64,000 nucleotides of DNA. It comes from Deroplatys truncata (Eukaryota > Arthropoda > Insecta > Mantodea > Mantidae). Location: assembly GCA_030765065.1 (NCBI GenBank), contig CM060983.1, forward strand, positions 49,350,067-49,414,066. Direction: 5' to 3'. A program made the position numbers and the translations under genes. Positions 41,795-52,149 of this stretch are shown here, piece by piece (position 1 is the stretch's first letter; every line of letters begins with the position of its first letter). The notes beneath the pieces were generated by a model that searched no databases, had not been told where the DNA came from, and saw only the letters and a program-made list of their open reading frames with translations.

Positions 41795-42845
41795 AAAAAA
41801 ATTCTGATGTGTTGCAATCACATGACTTTCTCTAATCACTCTTTTAGAAAGCTTATTCTTCTATTCACTTCATTGCCTATTTATACATATCGTTGTTGGT
41901 ATAAGAATAATACATTAGTCAAATCTTATCAAAATCCGTCGCTATGTGACTGTTTTGAAATTTTGTTCTCTTCGAATAAAAACAACAAATCATGACTTTC
42001 TCTACTCTTTGTACAAACTATTTTTCATTCATTCATTCATTCATTATCTGTTTACCCTCCTCTTATGTAGGACTTACACCCCCCCAGGACTTACAGGCGA
42101 GTGCCTGGGGTCAGAGGCCCGTCGAGGAGCAGACACTCATGGATCAGACAGAACATCCAGGATGGGTGATCAGCCCGATGCCTGGTATGGGATGAAGGAA
42201 GTTGACGAAGCGAAATGTTGGTGAAATGGATGAAAGGAAAGGTGATGATGGAGCAGTTGGTGGAATGAATGGCGGGGGAAACCGGAGAACCCGGAGAAAA
42301 CCCGCCCAGACGCCGCTTCGTCCACCACAAATCCCACATGCAGGTCTCTGGGATTGAACTCGGTCCGCCTCGGTGGGAGGCGAGCGGTCTAACCACTCGG
42401 CCACGGCGCCGCCTACAAACTATTTTTACAAACGCTTACTCTCCATCAGAAACTATGTTACTGCTAATTTTCTTGTAGATGCAAGGGGAATTGGTAGGCT
42501 TTAAGCGATAGTCATATCTTTTAAGAGCTGGTTGATATGTGAAGCATTCAATTCTCTTTGCATGTCCACGACATAAAAAACGAATAACGAATTCCCATTT
42601 GAGAAAAAGTATAAGTATTGGAAAATTCAAACATAACAAGGAATATCTCGGAAATGGTTCACCCGACAAAAAAAAAAAATAACCTAAGAACCTAAATACC
42701 AAGTTTGGTATTTATCCAACTTTTCGTTTTCGAGTTATGCTGTTCACAGACACACATCCACAGAGACACACACATACACACCCACATACCTAAGCTAAAA
42801 AACTTTTTTTTTGGATTCAGGGCACCTCAAAACATGTGTAATTAA
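41795..42845 (+). repeat. R1 copies, forward, split by a SINE
   Basis: A short first R1b piece (TCTGATGTGTTGCAATCACA then TGACTTTCTCTAATCACTC) is followed at 41993 by a second R1 start, CATGACTTTCTCTACTCTTT. The second copy is interrupted after TACAAACTATTTTT and resumes with the same 14 bases then ACAAACGCTTACTCTCC. It then continues to TTGGATTCAGGGCACCTCAA. Its palindromic 3' end is missing. The CA-rich microsatellite site is at 42752-42785. Confidence 0.82.
42026..42413 (-). mobile_element. tRNA-derived SINE (family V) nested in R1
   Basis: Minus-strand head GGCGCCGTGGCCGAGTGGTT then AGACCGCTCGCCTCC is a classic tRNA-like start with an A box (TGGCCGAGTGG), and CCGAGTTCAATCCCAGAG is the B box. 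Then follow TGGGATTTGTGGTGGACG and GGGTTTTCTCCGGGTTCTCC. The 3' tail is (AATG)n, seen on the plus strand as CATTCATTCATTCATTCATT. A perfect 14-bp target duplication, TACAAACTATTTTT, lies at 42012-42025 and 42414-42427. Confidence 0.93.
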
Positions 42846-42916
42846 ACTATTTCTGAAAAGTTTTATCTCGATTAGCATACAGTAGATCGTGATTCTTTTT
42901 TTTTAATCAGGTACGC

Positions 42917-42919
<3 letters not shown>

Positions 42920-42954
<35 letters not shown>
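42920..42954. repeat. (GA)n microsatellite
   Basis: An uninterrupted GA run of about 35 bp after the R1 copy. Confidence 0.96.
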
Positions 42955-42958
<4 letters not shown>

Positions 42959-43855
42959 TAATTTAATAAAAAAAATTCGAAATACTTCTGTCCACACAAA
43001 GGGATTGTATACAGGGTAACTTCTCTGCGTTCCCACACGTAGAATAAAACAGAATTATACGGGCTGAGGGATGCTGTATAGTTTTTCTCAGCTCTGGCGA
43101 TGCATGGCGGGAGATAGGATGCGGGACTTCCTCCCCCTACCCTAGCAGGTGGGTTTACTTGAAAAAGATCAGTATCTCGGAAACCGTTCCGCCATGCAGG
43201 GTAAGATAATCTACATAGAAATATCCTCTAATATCACGGTTCAATTTCAAATGAACGCCAAGCCTGATTTCCAATCTCGTTGTTTCACGAAGGGGGCGAG
43301 AGCGTATTGTGTAGAACTAATAAACTCGACGATTCGAGGGAGAATGGCACTTAAACACTATTCAGATAATAGTCCTCGAGGGCTGTTTTCGCATGAATGC
43401 GTTTTCCAGATGCTGTTGCCAAGCGCCTTTACGGGGGAAACATCTGAAGGAGGTTTAATATACGTTATTCCCCTGTTTTATCGATGAGTGACGGAGCTAC
43501 CGTTTTCCTGGTGGCGTTATCTAAAACTGTTGGTGTTAAACAAACGTTTCATTTGTCTTATCCATACGCCAACACCTAGGCTACATGCAGGAATTATGAC
43601 ACCTGATAAGAATAGTGCTATTCAACCCGCAGACACTACAACACCTTCAGGAGAGATAATTCCACAAAGAGCACCACTATTACGGCTTTAAAAAATGAAA
43701 ATTAACGCAAAGTTTATTAATCCTTTATTCACGCTGCTTTGATCGACAATAATCCCAAAAATTTAGATTAATCTAGTGTGTTTTTTATTCACAATACTTT
43801 CTCTAAGCTCTGCCATTTATTATTTTTTTTTTACCTCTTCTCTCTCTATTTTATT
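42955..43855. other. No recognised feature; two ORFs of unknown nature
   Basis: ORFs at 43149-43487 (112 codons) and 43488-43691 (67 codons) are in forward orientation. I recognise no domain. Composition is less AT-rich than the surroundings. They could be remains of an unrecognised element; no support beyond openness. Confidence 0.3.
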
Positions 43856-43861
43856 CTACGT

Positions 43862-44735
43862 CGCCTTAAGTCCACAGGACGGTCGGTTGAGGTCACAACA
43901 GAAGAAATGGTGAATAAAGTTCACGATATTGTGTTGGAAGACCGCCGAATGAAAATCCGTGAGATAGCCAAGACTGCAAACATGTCGAGTGAACAGGTGT
44001 ATAACATTCTGCACGAATTTTTGGGTATGAGAAAGTTGTCAGCAAGATGGGTGCCGCGACAGCTCACAGTTGAAAACAAGCGGAATCGTGTGACCATTTC
44101 ACAGGAATGTTTTAACATGTTCCAGCGCAACCCAAATGAGTTTTTGCGGCGTTATATCACGGTTGATGAAACTTTGTTTCATTACTATCAACATGAAACC
44201 AAACAATAATCAAAGCAGTGGATTTCCTTCGGCGAACCTGCTCCAAAGAAAGCGAAAACCATTCCGTCGGCAGGAAAAATCATGGCAGCTGTCTTTTGGA
44301 ATTCACAAGAGGTGATAGACTTCCACTACATGCAAAAGGGTAAAACGACCACAAGTTCATATTATGCCGCAATGCTGGATCAGTTTCACAAGGAATTGTT
44401 AAAGAAACAACCCCATTTGATGAAGAAAAAGGTTCTCTTTCACCAGGATAATGCACTCGCACACAAGTCAGCCATTGCCATCGCAAAATTTGTGGAATTG
44501 GGCTACGAACTGCTACCTCACCCACCATATTCTCCAGATTTGGCTCCGAGCGACTTCTTCCTCTTCGCAAACCTGAAAAATTGCCTCGCCTTGTCCAGTG
44601 AACACCTCGTGGCAGAAACAACCTCATAATAACATTTTTTGGAAGGATTTAAAACATTGAAGAAACGTTGGACAACGTGCATTGAATTGAAAGGAGATAT
44701 GTTGAGAAATAAGAACAATTTTTTTTCCAAAAAAT
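43862..44735 (+). pseudogene. mariner transposase, catalytic triad intact but frame broken
   Basis: Begins inside the linker as GRSVEVTTEEMVNKVHDIVL, followed by ERDRR-like EDRRMKIREIAKTANMSS and the second helix-turn-helix. The core has YITVDETLFHYYQHETKQ with the first Asp at 44165-44167, a TAA stop at 44207-44209 where related proteins have a Gln codon, then SKQWISFGEPAPKKAKTIPS. FHQDNALAHKSAIA has the second Asp at 44447-44449, and PHPPYSPDLAPSDFFLF the third at 44552-44554, exactly 34 residues later (DD34D). After LKNCLA the frame shifts and stops at 44627; the true C terminus (TLKKRWTTCIELKGDM) continues in another frame. The first about 60 residues and both terminal repeats were not found. 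It is the best preserved transposase here. Confidence 0.92.
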
Positions 44736-45905
44736 CAATATTTCTTTAAAAATTCAGTGACTTATCAATCCGTCCTCAGCTTTAGTTTCATAGTATACAG
44801 TCAAAAACTTTAAATTGACACAGAAATGTTGATTACGGCTTTATTAAATGCAGGTTTATAATTTCTTAGGCGCATCCCTAGAGAATAATGCGGACTACTG
44901 AATTCAAATTAATTCCCGATTCTGAAAGACTATTGATGTTTGCTGCGAGGGCAAATGTGCCGCAGTATACCTCCCATTCCAATCCTTTACAGAAACAAAA
45001 CAAAAGAAAGGGATGAAATTTAAAAGAAGCGATATCTGGCGGAACAATGTGCAGCTAGGAGCTCTATCAGAAGCAGATTATCTGCATGCACATATTCAAT
45101 GTCCCCTACAATAGCACTACTACACCCTCATCCCCTTCACTGCAGGTCTCTTTGCTCCCATTAACCACCCCCTTAAAATCCAGGCTGATTTGCATACATC
45201 CCTTTATCCCTGCTTGCTTTCTTTCTTCTAAGAATTTATTCTCAATTTTTTCTCTCTATTTCTCAACCCTCCTAAGAAAAATCGTGCTTCAAGAAAAGAA
45301 AAAGCGATTTTCGCGCTTTCAAAAGGCTCCTGCTGGATGGAGCTAAGAATTTATATAAAAAAAAAATTTGCCTCCCAACTTTATTACTGCATAGCATTTA
45401 TGAAGATTAAAAGCTGAATTGAGCTGCATGCAAATGAAGAATAATTGTTTCTTTATTATTGGTGGGAAGTAACGTTTCAAATTAATTCAGAACTTCTTAC
45501 TTGGGAATTTTTAAGAGTAGAATTAGAAAATAGGTGCCCAAAACAATACCCCCTTTCTGCAGTAAAAGCCGCTTTTTAAAATTAAATTTCTTTTCAATGA
45601 GTCATAAAAGCAACAAAAGAGTTTGGAAAACAATTTCTATGAAATATATAAGTTTCATGAATGAATAATGTATTTTATCACAGCCTCACATGAACTATAA
45701 ACCACTTCGTTCATTATTCTAGGACACAATCCAAATGGCCGTGTTAGAAACCTACATTTGGCTAATTCATAGCTTTATTGCGTTAATTGCGGAAATTCCA
45801 CTACTTCTTTCCTTACTCCTCTCTCCCTGTCTCACTCCCCTTTTCACCCTGTGAAAGGGTGTCATATGATGCTCTGGAAACCCTAATGAAACTGCCTTTT
45901 CTATT
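44736..45905. other. No recognised feature
   Basis: Unassigned AT-rich DNA. An 86-codon ORF at 45086-45346 and pyrimidine-rich segments near 45800 carry no recognisable feature. Confidence 0.5.
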
Positions 45906-45909
45906 CTGT

Positions 45910-46753
45910 TAATAAAAAGATCTGGTGTGTTGCAATCACATGTCTTTCTTTACCCTTCTACAAACTATTTTTACACACGCTTATTCTCCATATGATTCAT
46001 GTTAATCGAGATGTCAAACTTATTGCTAATTTTCTTGTAGATGCAAGGGGAATTGGTAGGCTTTAAGCGATAGTCAAATATTTTAAGAGCTGATTGCTAT
46101 GTGGCGCATTCCATTCTCTTTGCATGTCCAGGACATAAAAAAAATGAATAACGAATTCCCATTTGAGAAAAAGTATTGCAAAATTTAAGGGAATAACAAA
46201 CAATATCTCGAAAATGGTTCACTCAACAAACAAAACATGTATATAACATAAATTTGTATTTTAACGCGATCTACATTTTTTGTGTAGTAAAATTTTGTCT
46301 ATCTCTTATGGTTTACCAGTTATACAAAAGTCGTCCACAATGAAGAATACTTTTGGAGACATTCCCAGAAAATTCGAGATATACATTTCATTTGTCATGA
46401 AAATATCTTAAACATATGATATTTTAATCAAAATCGTTAGAGGCATTTTTGAGAAAATTAAAATTTTAGAAGAATTTTCCATGTAATGGGTAATCTGGGC
46501 TGGGGGGAATTTTCTTGAAAATGTTCGTGTCGCGTCTTTGAAAGATACTGAATCCAAATACCAAGTTTGGTATTTATACGACTTTTCCTTTTTCAGTTAT
46601 GATGCTCACAGACGCACACTGACCTTTTTCTAAAGTTTTTTTTTTTAATATTATTCAGGTGGCCTCAAAACAATTTCTGGTGAAATTTCGGTATCAAATT
46701 TTTGGGTGGAATGTAATACTTTCCCTACTTACCATATGTAGTAGAAAAAGTAA
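45910..46753 (+). repeat. R1 repeat, full-length forward copy
   Basis: Starts AAAGATCTGGTGTGTTGCAA and ends ACTTACCATATGTAGTAGAA then AAAGTAATAATAAA. It has the whole internal order, including AAACATATGATATTTTAATC and GGTAATCTGGGCTGGGGGGA. The microsatellite site is short: CACAGACGCACACTGACC at 46607. It is followed directly by another R1 start at 46762. Confidence 0.87.
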
Positions 46754-46759
46754 TAATAA

Positions 46760-47425
46760 ATAATCATATGACTTTCTCTACTCTTGGACAACTATTATTA
46801 TTATGAGAGATCTACTTTTTGATAACATAGATTAAATTTTCATTACACATTTTGTTGTAGGAATAAGAAGGATTCAGTAACCCACAGCGACAGTCAAAGT
46901 TTTATAAGCAAATCGGGACTTTGAAATTCTATGCTCTTTGCATGTCCAAGAGAAAAAGCGAATAGCGACTTACCACTCGAAAGTATTTAAAAGCTCAATA
47001 ACAGATAATATCTCGGAAATGCTTAACGATACAAAAAAATGTTTGTTTTACATAAATTGTGTTCTTTAAGACATTACTTTTTTCTGGAGTAAGATTTCTG
47101 TCTCTCTCTTACGGTTTACCAATTATATATATAAAAGGTTGAAGGGGAGGTCACAGGTCTTTCGCAGAAAATTCAGAATATACATTTTATTTGTCCAGCA
47201 AATATCTTGCAAATCTTTGTGTCGTGTAAAACACGAAGATTTTCAGGAAAATTCTCCAACCCCGAGCTCTGCTTTACTTGGAAAATATTCGTTAATGCAG
47301 ATTTTCCCCCAAAGCAGCTCTAATATTTTTATTAGAATGTCACATGTTTAACCTATTTACATGACAAATCAATTGCGCATCTTGAATTTTCTGTAAAGCA
47401 CAGTTCATCCTGAATGAATATTAGA
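46760..47425. repeat. R1b copy folded back on itself
   Basis: 46760-47222 runs forward (CATATGACTTTCTCTACTCT to TCCAGCAAATATCTTGCAAA). At 47222-47245 the sequence TCTTTGTGTCGTGTAAAACA then CGAAGATTTTC turns to the reverse orientation, and GAAAATTCTCCAACCCC, ACATGACAAATCAATTGC and TTGAATTTTCTG follow in reverse R1 order to 47425. The unit therefore forms a natural hairpin with a turn at the GTGTCG/CGACAC motif of R1. Confidence 0.7.
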
Positions 47426-47700
47426 CAAAGTCGTTGTATGTCGCTCCTGTATCCCTCTGCACACTCTCTTCCGTTTATACCGTCAGTGCAGCTTCAGGCG
47501 GCACTGAACTGGCCTTCATAAGTGGAGTATGTATAACAAGGTGGAGGTGTGTGAGTCTGTTTACCTTTTCGCCCATGCAGTGGCGTCCTGTTTTATGTGT
47601 ACTATTCTAGATTATTCATATATGGATATATAACTCTGAGCTGTAGCTTTACTCGTCATGACTTATAACAATGTTTAAATATATATCTATATGGTTTGCA
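47426..47700 (+). repeat. Deleted copy of the repeat at 33715-34440
   Basis: ACTGGCCTTCATAAGTGGAG, GTCTGTTTACCTTTTCGCCC, ATTCTAGATTATTCATATAT and AACAATGTTTAAATATATAT match the other copy in order. The GC-richer middle of that copy, about 400 bp, is missing here. Confidence 0.6.
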
Positions 47701-48917
47701 CAATATCTCCACGAAAAAATATTTTTAATGGCAACATAATGTAAAACTGAAATACATTACACTTCTTACACTCAAAGAGGACACATTTAGTAGACATTAT
47801 TAGAATCATTTGTACAATCTAAGCATACAACTAAATAAAACACTTTTTGGAACAATTTCTTCAGACCAGACCAAATACTAGATCAGAGTTAAGAGCATAG
47901 GCCAACACAGAAGTGTTGTAGGGCATTCCCTTATAGTAAGTCAACACCCACACCAGGAAAGAAGACGAGCAGCCGGAGAGGGATCCTTCGCAAGGAACAG
48001 AGGAGGTCATGCTGGCAGAGGGTGGGGCAGATCTGTCAGTACCAACATAAACAGCCGCGTTCCATTATAGGCCATTGCTGTAGGTATACCTACGTCAAAA
48101 GTGAAGTTCTAACACAAGTTCTGTGTGCTTGGAAAATTCAGTTCAGAGCTATACAGATCCTTTTATCGCTCTATACACAGACATATAAAATCTTGGCAAT
48201 AAACTAAATTACAGGCGTGTGTTACTTTAGCGAAGTTTCTTCTCAAGCAATTCATTACAGGACCAAAGCAAAGCTGGCACAAGATGATCTCGCAGTAAAC
48301 CGTCTCGTGGGTTCACTTTCAGCATATGAGGTCTGGGACGCCAAGTTAACTCTTTTCTAACGACGGTCGCCTAGGGCCTCGTCTTGACCTCCTGAAGGAT
48401 TAAAGGGAAAAATAAAGACGTGAGGTTGGCAAGTGTGTGCGCATGCTACTCCTCCGGGGACGTATAACTTTGTCGCGCTCCGGAGGACCTCTCCCCCAGC
48501 AATTATAAAACCTGGCTGTTCTAACCCACAGGAAGAAACGGGGAGATAAAGCAGCCGACGTAAATTCACCCTCTTTGTGTTCCTTTTCTTTTCCTCACTT
48601 TATCTTCTTAAGACTTCATGCACCGAGACCGGGCCAATTTGTTTTTCTTGTTTCCTTGAACAAATTAAACACTGTTCTCACTGCTCTGAATTTAATCGAT
48701 ATTTAATCAGGGAACGTCCGAAGCTCTTGGGGTAAGCCACACTGGGAAATTTCTCCTGTTTTTGCATACAAATCTCATTTCAAGTTTTTAGTGTAAACGA
48801 TTCCGTGGTTTTAGTTATCAAAACAATTTCATTACTGGAATACAAGCTGCTTTAGATGAATGAACTGAAATAATGGATTTCAAGAAACCGTGAAAGGCAA
48901 AGGTAGATGTGACAGAT
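47701..48917. other. No recognised feature
   Basis: Unassigned, with a moderately GC-rich segment at 48350-48560. ORFs of 60-70 codons have no recognisable domain. No repeat match was found, so this could be single-copy intergenic DNA. Confidence 0.45.
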
Positions 48918-48919
48918 AT

Positions 48920-49664
48920 TAAAGAATCTGATGTGTTACACTCACATGACTTTCTCTACTCTCTTGTACAAACTATTTTTACAAACGCTTATTCTCCATC
49001 TACTTCATGTTAATCGAGATAAACATTTGCAGACTCTATCTTATTGCTAATTTTCTTGTAGATGTAGGGGGAATATATATTTACAAGGGTAATATAGAAA
49101 TACAGTAGCTTTAAGCACATACATATCTCTTAATAGCTGGTTGCTAGATGCAGCACCATTCCCTTTACCACAGATTAATACTCTTTGCATATCCAAGACA
49201 AAAAAATGAATAATGAATTCCCATTTGAGAAGATAAGCATTGAAAAATTTAAGGGAATAACAAGCAATATCTCGAAAATGGTTCACTCAACAAAAAAATG
49301 TATATGACATAAATTGTGCATTTTAACGCGATCTACATTTTTTGTGTAGTAAACTTTTGTCTATCTCTTATGGTTTACCAGTTATGCAAAAGTCGTTCAC
49401 AATGAAGAATACTTTTGGAGACATTCCCAGAAAATTCAAGATATACATTTCATTTGTCATGAAAATATCTCAAATATATGAACTTTAATCAAAATCGTTA
49501 GAGCCATTTTTGAGAAAATTAAAATTTTGGAAAAATGTTCCATCTAAAGGGTAATCTGGGGAGGGGTGATTTTCTTGAAAATCTTCGTGTCGCATCTCTG
49601 GAAGATACCGAAACTAAATACCAAGTTTGGTGTTTATCCGACTGTTCGTTTCTGAGTTATGCTG

Positions 49665-49701
<37 letters not shown>

Positions 49702-49845
49702 TTACACACACACACAGATGTTTCCAAAAATGTTTTTTTTGGATTCAGGGGTCTCAAAACATATATTTCCGGTGAAATCTCGGTATCGAATTTTTGGGTG
49801 GAATGCAATACTTCCCCTACTTACTATACATGGTAGAGAAAGTAA
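48920..49845 (+). repeat. R1 repeat, reference full-length copy
   Basis: 926 bp from AAAGAATCTGATGTGTTACA to ACTATACATGGTAGAGAAAG then TAAAAAA. The order is: start with ATGACTTTCTCTACTCTCTT; AGATGTAGGGGGAATATATA; CATTCCCTTTACC; GCAATATCTCGAAAATGG; TTTTTTGTGTAGTAAACTTT; GGTTTACCAGTTATGCAAAA; TGGAGACATTCCCAGAAAAT; AAATCTTCGTGTCGCATCTC; CA microsatellite at 49668-49697; GGTGAAATCTCGGTATCGAA; terminal palindrome. ACTTTCTCTAC is inverted at the two ends. The 119-codon ORF at 49535-49894 lies in its 3' half. Confidence 0.9.
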
Positions 49846-49855
49846 AAAATATGAT

Positions 49856-50128
49856 GTGTGGTTTATTAGTGCGTATACAAATTACTTTTACTAAAGCTTA
49901 TTTTTCTATCTACTACATTTTAATCCAAATAAACCTTTATAGAAATAGCTGTATTACACATTTCGTTATAGATACAACTCGTATTGAACAAATCTAGCCA
50001 TTGATAATTCATATCTAGGAAGTGGCTAATGCCACAAAAAAGTTGTTTGAAATAAATTGCATGTTTTATTGAGCTCTACTTTTTTTTGTCTCTCGCTTAC
50101 TTTACCAGTATACAAGATTATAAAAAAT
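49856..50128 (+). repeat. R1b partial copy, head-to-tail with the preceding R1
   Basis: Begins TATGATGTGTGGTTTATTAG and contains TTTTTCTATCTACTACATTT, TTTCGTTATAGATACAACTC and AAATAAATTGCATGTTTTAT. It ends at ATTCCTTCC, where a different tandem unit takes over. Confidence 0.75.
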
Positions 50129-50129
50129 T

Positions 50130-50320
50130 CCTTCCAGGCTAATTGTCCGCCTTTTTATATGAAAGTGGCAGTTAGACTGGACGGCACCCTAATGCTATCT
50201 GCACGGCATGAAGCAGAAGATCCGGTTGCTATGCACTAAGGTATCTGTGGACACGACTAAGCGGGTGGTTACAGGGATGAGACCTAGAAGGTTAAGTGTC
50301 CGCCATACCTCGATCTAAGT
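50130..50320 (+). repeat. Single long-form unit of the 105/160-bp repeat
   Basis: GTTAGACTGGACGGCACCCT, AATGCTATCTGCACGGCATG, GAAGATCCGGTTGC, TGTGGACACGACTAAGC and GGGATGAGACCTAGAAGG match the first unit at 14541-14700. The presence of the middle segment supports the idea that the 105-bp units arose from the 160-bp form by deletion. Confidence 0.75.
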
Positions 50321-50385
50321 GTTGTGCCCTTAAAATCCAGTCAAGATTCTTCATAACCATCTATACCTACTCACATTAATTTCAT

Positions 50386-50966
50386 TTTTATTTTCTCCAC
50401 CACGTACATAGTAGGTAGAGAAGGTATTGCATTCCACCCAATAATTTGATGTCGAAATGTCACGAAAATACATGTTTGAGGCCTCCTGAATCCAAATAAA
50501 GTATTTTTGCAAACATGTTCCTCAAAACCGAAAAGTAGGATAAATACCAAACTTGATATTTAGGTTCAGTACCTTCCAAAGATGCAAGACAAAGATTTTC
50601 AAGAAAATCCCCCGTTCCAAACTACCCTTTACATGGCACACTTTTCGAAATTTTTTATTTTCTAAAAAATGGCTCTTACTATTTATATTAAATATATTTG
50701 CGTGACAAATAAAATATACATTTAGATCCGTTGGGATATGACCCTGTAGTTAAAGCGATTAAAATAGAGTAACAATAAACTTCCTTCCGGAAGAAGAGGA
50801 CTTCGCGGGCTATTCCCAGGAAATTCAAAATACATGTTTTATTTGTCAATTTATCAAACTTTTCGGTTTTGAGGAACATATTTGCAAAAATACTTTATTT
50901 GGATTCAGGAGGCCTCAAACATGTATTTCCGGTGAAATCTCGACGAATTTTTGGGTAGAATGCAGA
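50386..50966. repeat. R1b inverted pair
   Basis: 50386-50710 is reverse R1b from TTTTATTTTCTCCACCACGT to GACAAATAAAATATACATTT. 50775-50966 is forward R1b, TCCTTCCGGAAGAAGAGGAC to GAATTTTTGGGTAGAATGCA. The arms share the end region and can pair. The right arm is cut by a SINE just before the terminal palindrome. Confidence 0.75.
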
Positions 50967-50973
50967 ACCTTTT

Positions 50974-51260
50974 TTTTTTATTTATGGACGCTCTTTAACT
51001 GCTGTGGTTCTTAGTGTCCCATTCTATATTGGGCGTGAAAAACCGGTAATTTTGCTCAGAGGTCTCTTTATCAGGCTTGAGGTTCTTTTATGTGCCGTAA
51101 ATCTACGACACGGAACCACCGGCTTTACTTCCCTTCCGAAGGAAGCCATGCTAAGGATTTTAACGCCCGAAGAAATCCATCGCCCTCCGCCGGGTTTGAA
51201 CCCGTGACCTTGAGAACTAGAGGCTAGCATGGCTACCACTACACCACAGAGGACGACTGT
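50974..51260 (-). mobile_element. tRNA-derived SINE (family S), second copy
   Basis: Same body as 26419-26717 (TTATTTATGGACGCTCTTTA, GGGCGTGAAA, CTTTATCAGGCTTGAGGTTC, TTCCCTTCCGAAGGAAGCC on the plus strand). The head on the minus strand is GTCGTCCTCTGTGGTGTAGT then GGTAGCCATGCTAGCC, with the B box GGTCACGGGTTCAAACCC. ACCTTTT at 50967-50973 and 51261-51267 is the likely target duplication, and the sequence after it (CTACC) continues the interrupted R1b end. Confidence 0.88.
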
Positions 51261-51267
51261 ACCTTTT

Positions 51268-51899
51268 CTACCTTGAGACAGAATGTGCTGGAATTAATTT
51301 GATTATATACCTACTAATTTATTCAGTGTTTAATTTAACCTATAAATTATATATGTGCACAATGTGAAAACACTGTAAATAGTACTTTCTGTATAATGTA
51401 ATATTTGTCGTGTACATAATGTTCCTGTTTAACTAGGTTTAGAACGTCTTGAACTCTGCAGTTAGGGTAGAAACGTGATGTTCACATGGTCAGCGAAAAC
51501 GGGATCTTTGTGTGTGAATAGAAGGGTAAAGTTTTATGACTCTGTTTGTTTCCGCTCCGGAAGTATGGAGCGAGGCAAATATAATATATCGGTAGTTTTA
51601 CCGTTGCCTTTTAGGTTAAGCAGTGCATAATTGACATTCAGTAGAAGACAGTATACAGTAGTAGACAGTACACAGTGGAGGACAGTTGAAGTTGTTAAGC
51701 AGTTCACAGTCAACAATTGGCGCGCAAAATGGTGATAGGTGAACAGGAACAGTTATGTAGAGTTAGAGTGAGGAATTAACAATAAATAGCCATAAACCAA
51801 ACATTACAGTGTGTAGTCAATTCCTCTATAAGCTCCCAGTACCACAACTGAGATCGACGAGCTTAGCAAATATCATGATAGGCAGAGACCATGCTAAAA
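51268..51899. other. Unassigned; weak LTR-like signals
   Basis: 51640-51720 holds short direct repeats of the type GTAGAAGACAGTATACA and GTAGTAGACAGTACACA. CAACAATTGGCGCGCAAAAT at 51712 resembles the primer-binding zone after some LTRs, and AACAATAAATAGCCATAAAC at 51778 resembles a polyadenylation context. No coherent LTR boundary was found, so no call is made. Confidence 0.3.
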
Positions 51900-51949
51900 T
51901 CACCGCTGAGAACCAACTAGCCAGGGTAACAGCGAGAAGGACAACAAGA

Positions 51950-52145
51950 CGAAGCCACGTCGGATAGAGAAAAAGGTACAGTGAATTTTAACATTAATTC
52001 TATCTCTACCACTATACCGCGTTCGCCTCCAACCCGAGCGGGCATCGAATCCGGGACTGCCACCAACGGCGCAGTCGTCGAAACAATATGCAGGGGTACC
52101 GACGCAACCTACTATGTACGAGGTAGAGATAGTAAAAATGAAATG
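51950..52145 (-). mobile_element. Possible tRNA-like SINE next to an R1 end
   Basis: On the minus strand CAGTCCCGGATTCGATGCCC resembles a B box and GCGCCGTTGGTGGC a poor A box. The plus strand finishes with CTACTATGTACGAGGTAGAG then ATAGTAAAAATG, which is an R1-type 3' end. The SINE call is weak. Confidence 0.35.
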
Positions 52146-52149
52146 AATT

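Noticed and set aside
43149..43487. 112-codon ORF as a host gene
   Set aside because: It is open but has no domain, no visible splice context and no similarity that I recognise. Reported only as unassigned.
43921..44130. Minus-strand ORF across the mariner relic
   Set aside because: It is the antisense shadow of the transposase reading frame.
51268..51900. Complete LTR retrotransposon start (LTR plus primer-binding site)
   Set aside because: GGCGCGCAAAATGG-like and AATAAA-like signals exist, but no LTR boundary, no target duplication and no gag-pol reading frame could be found.
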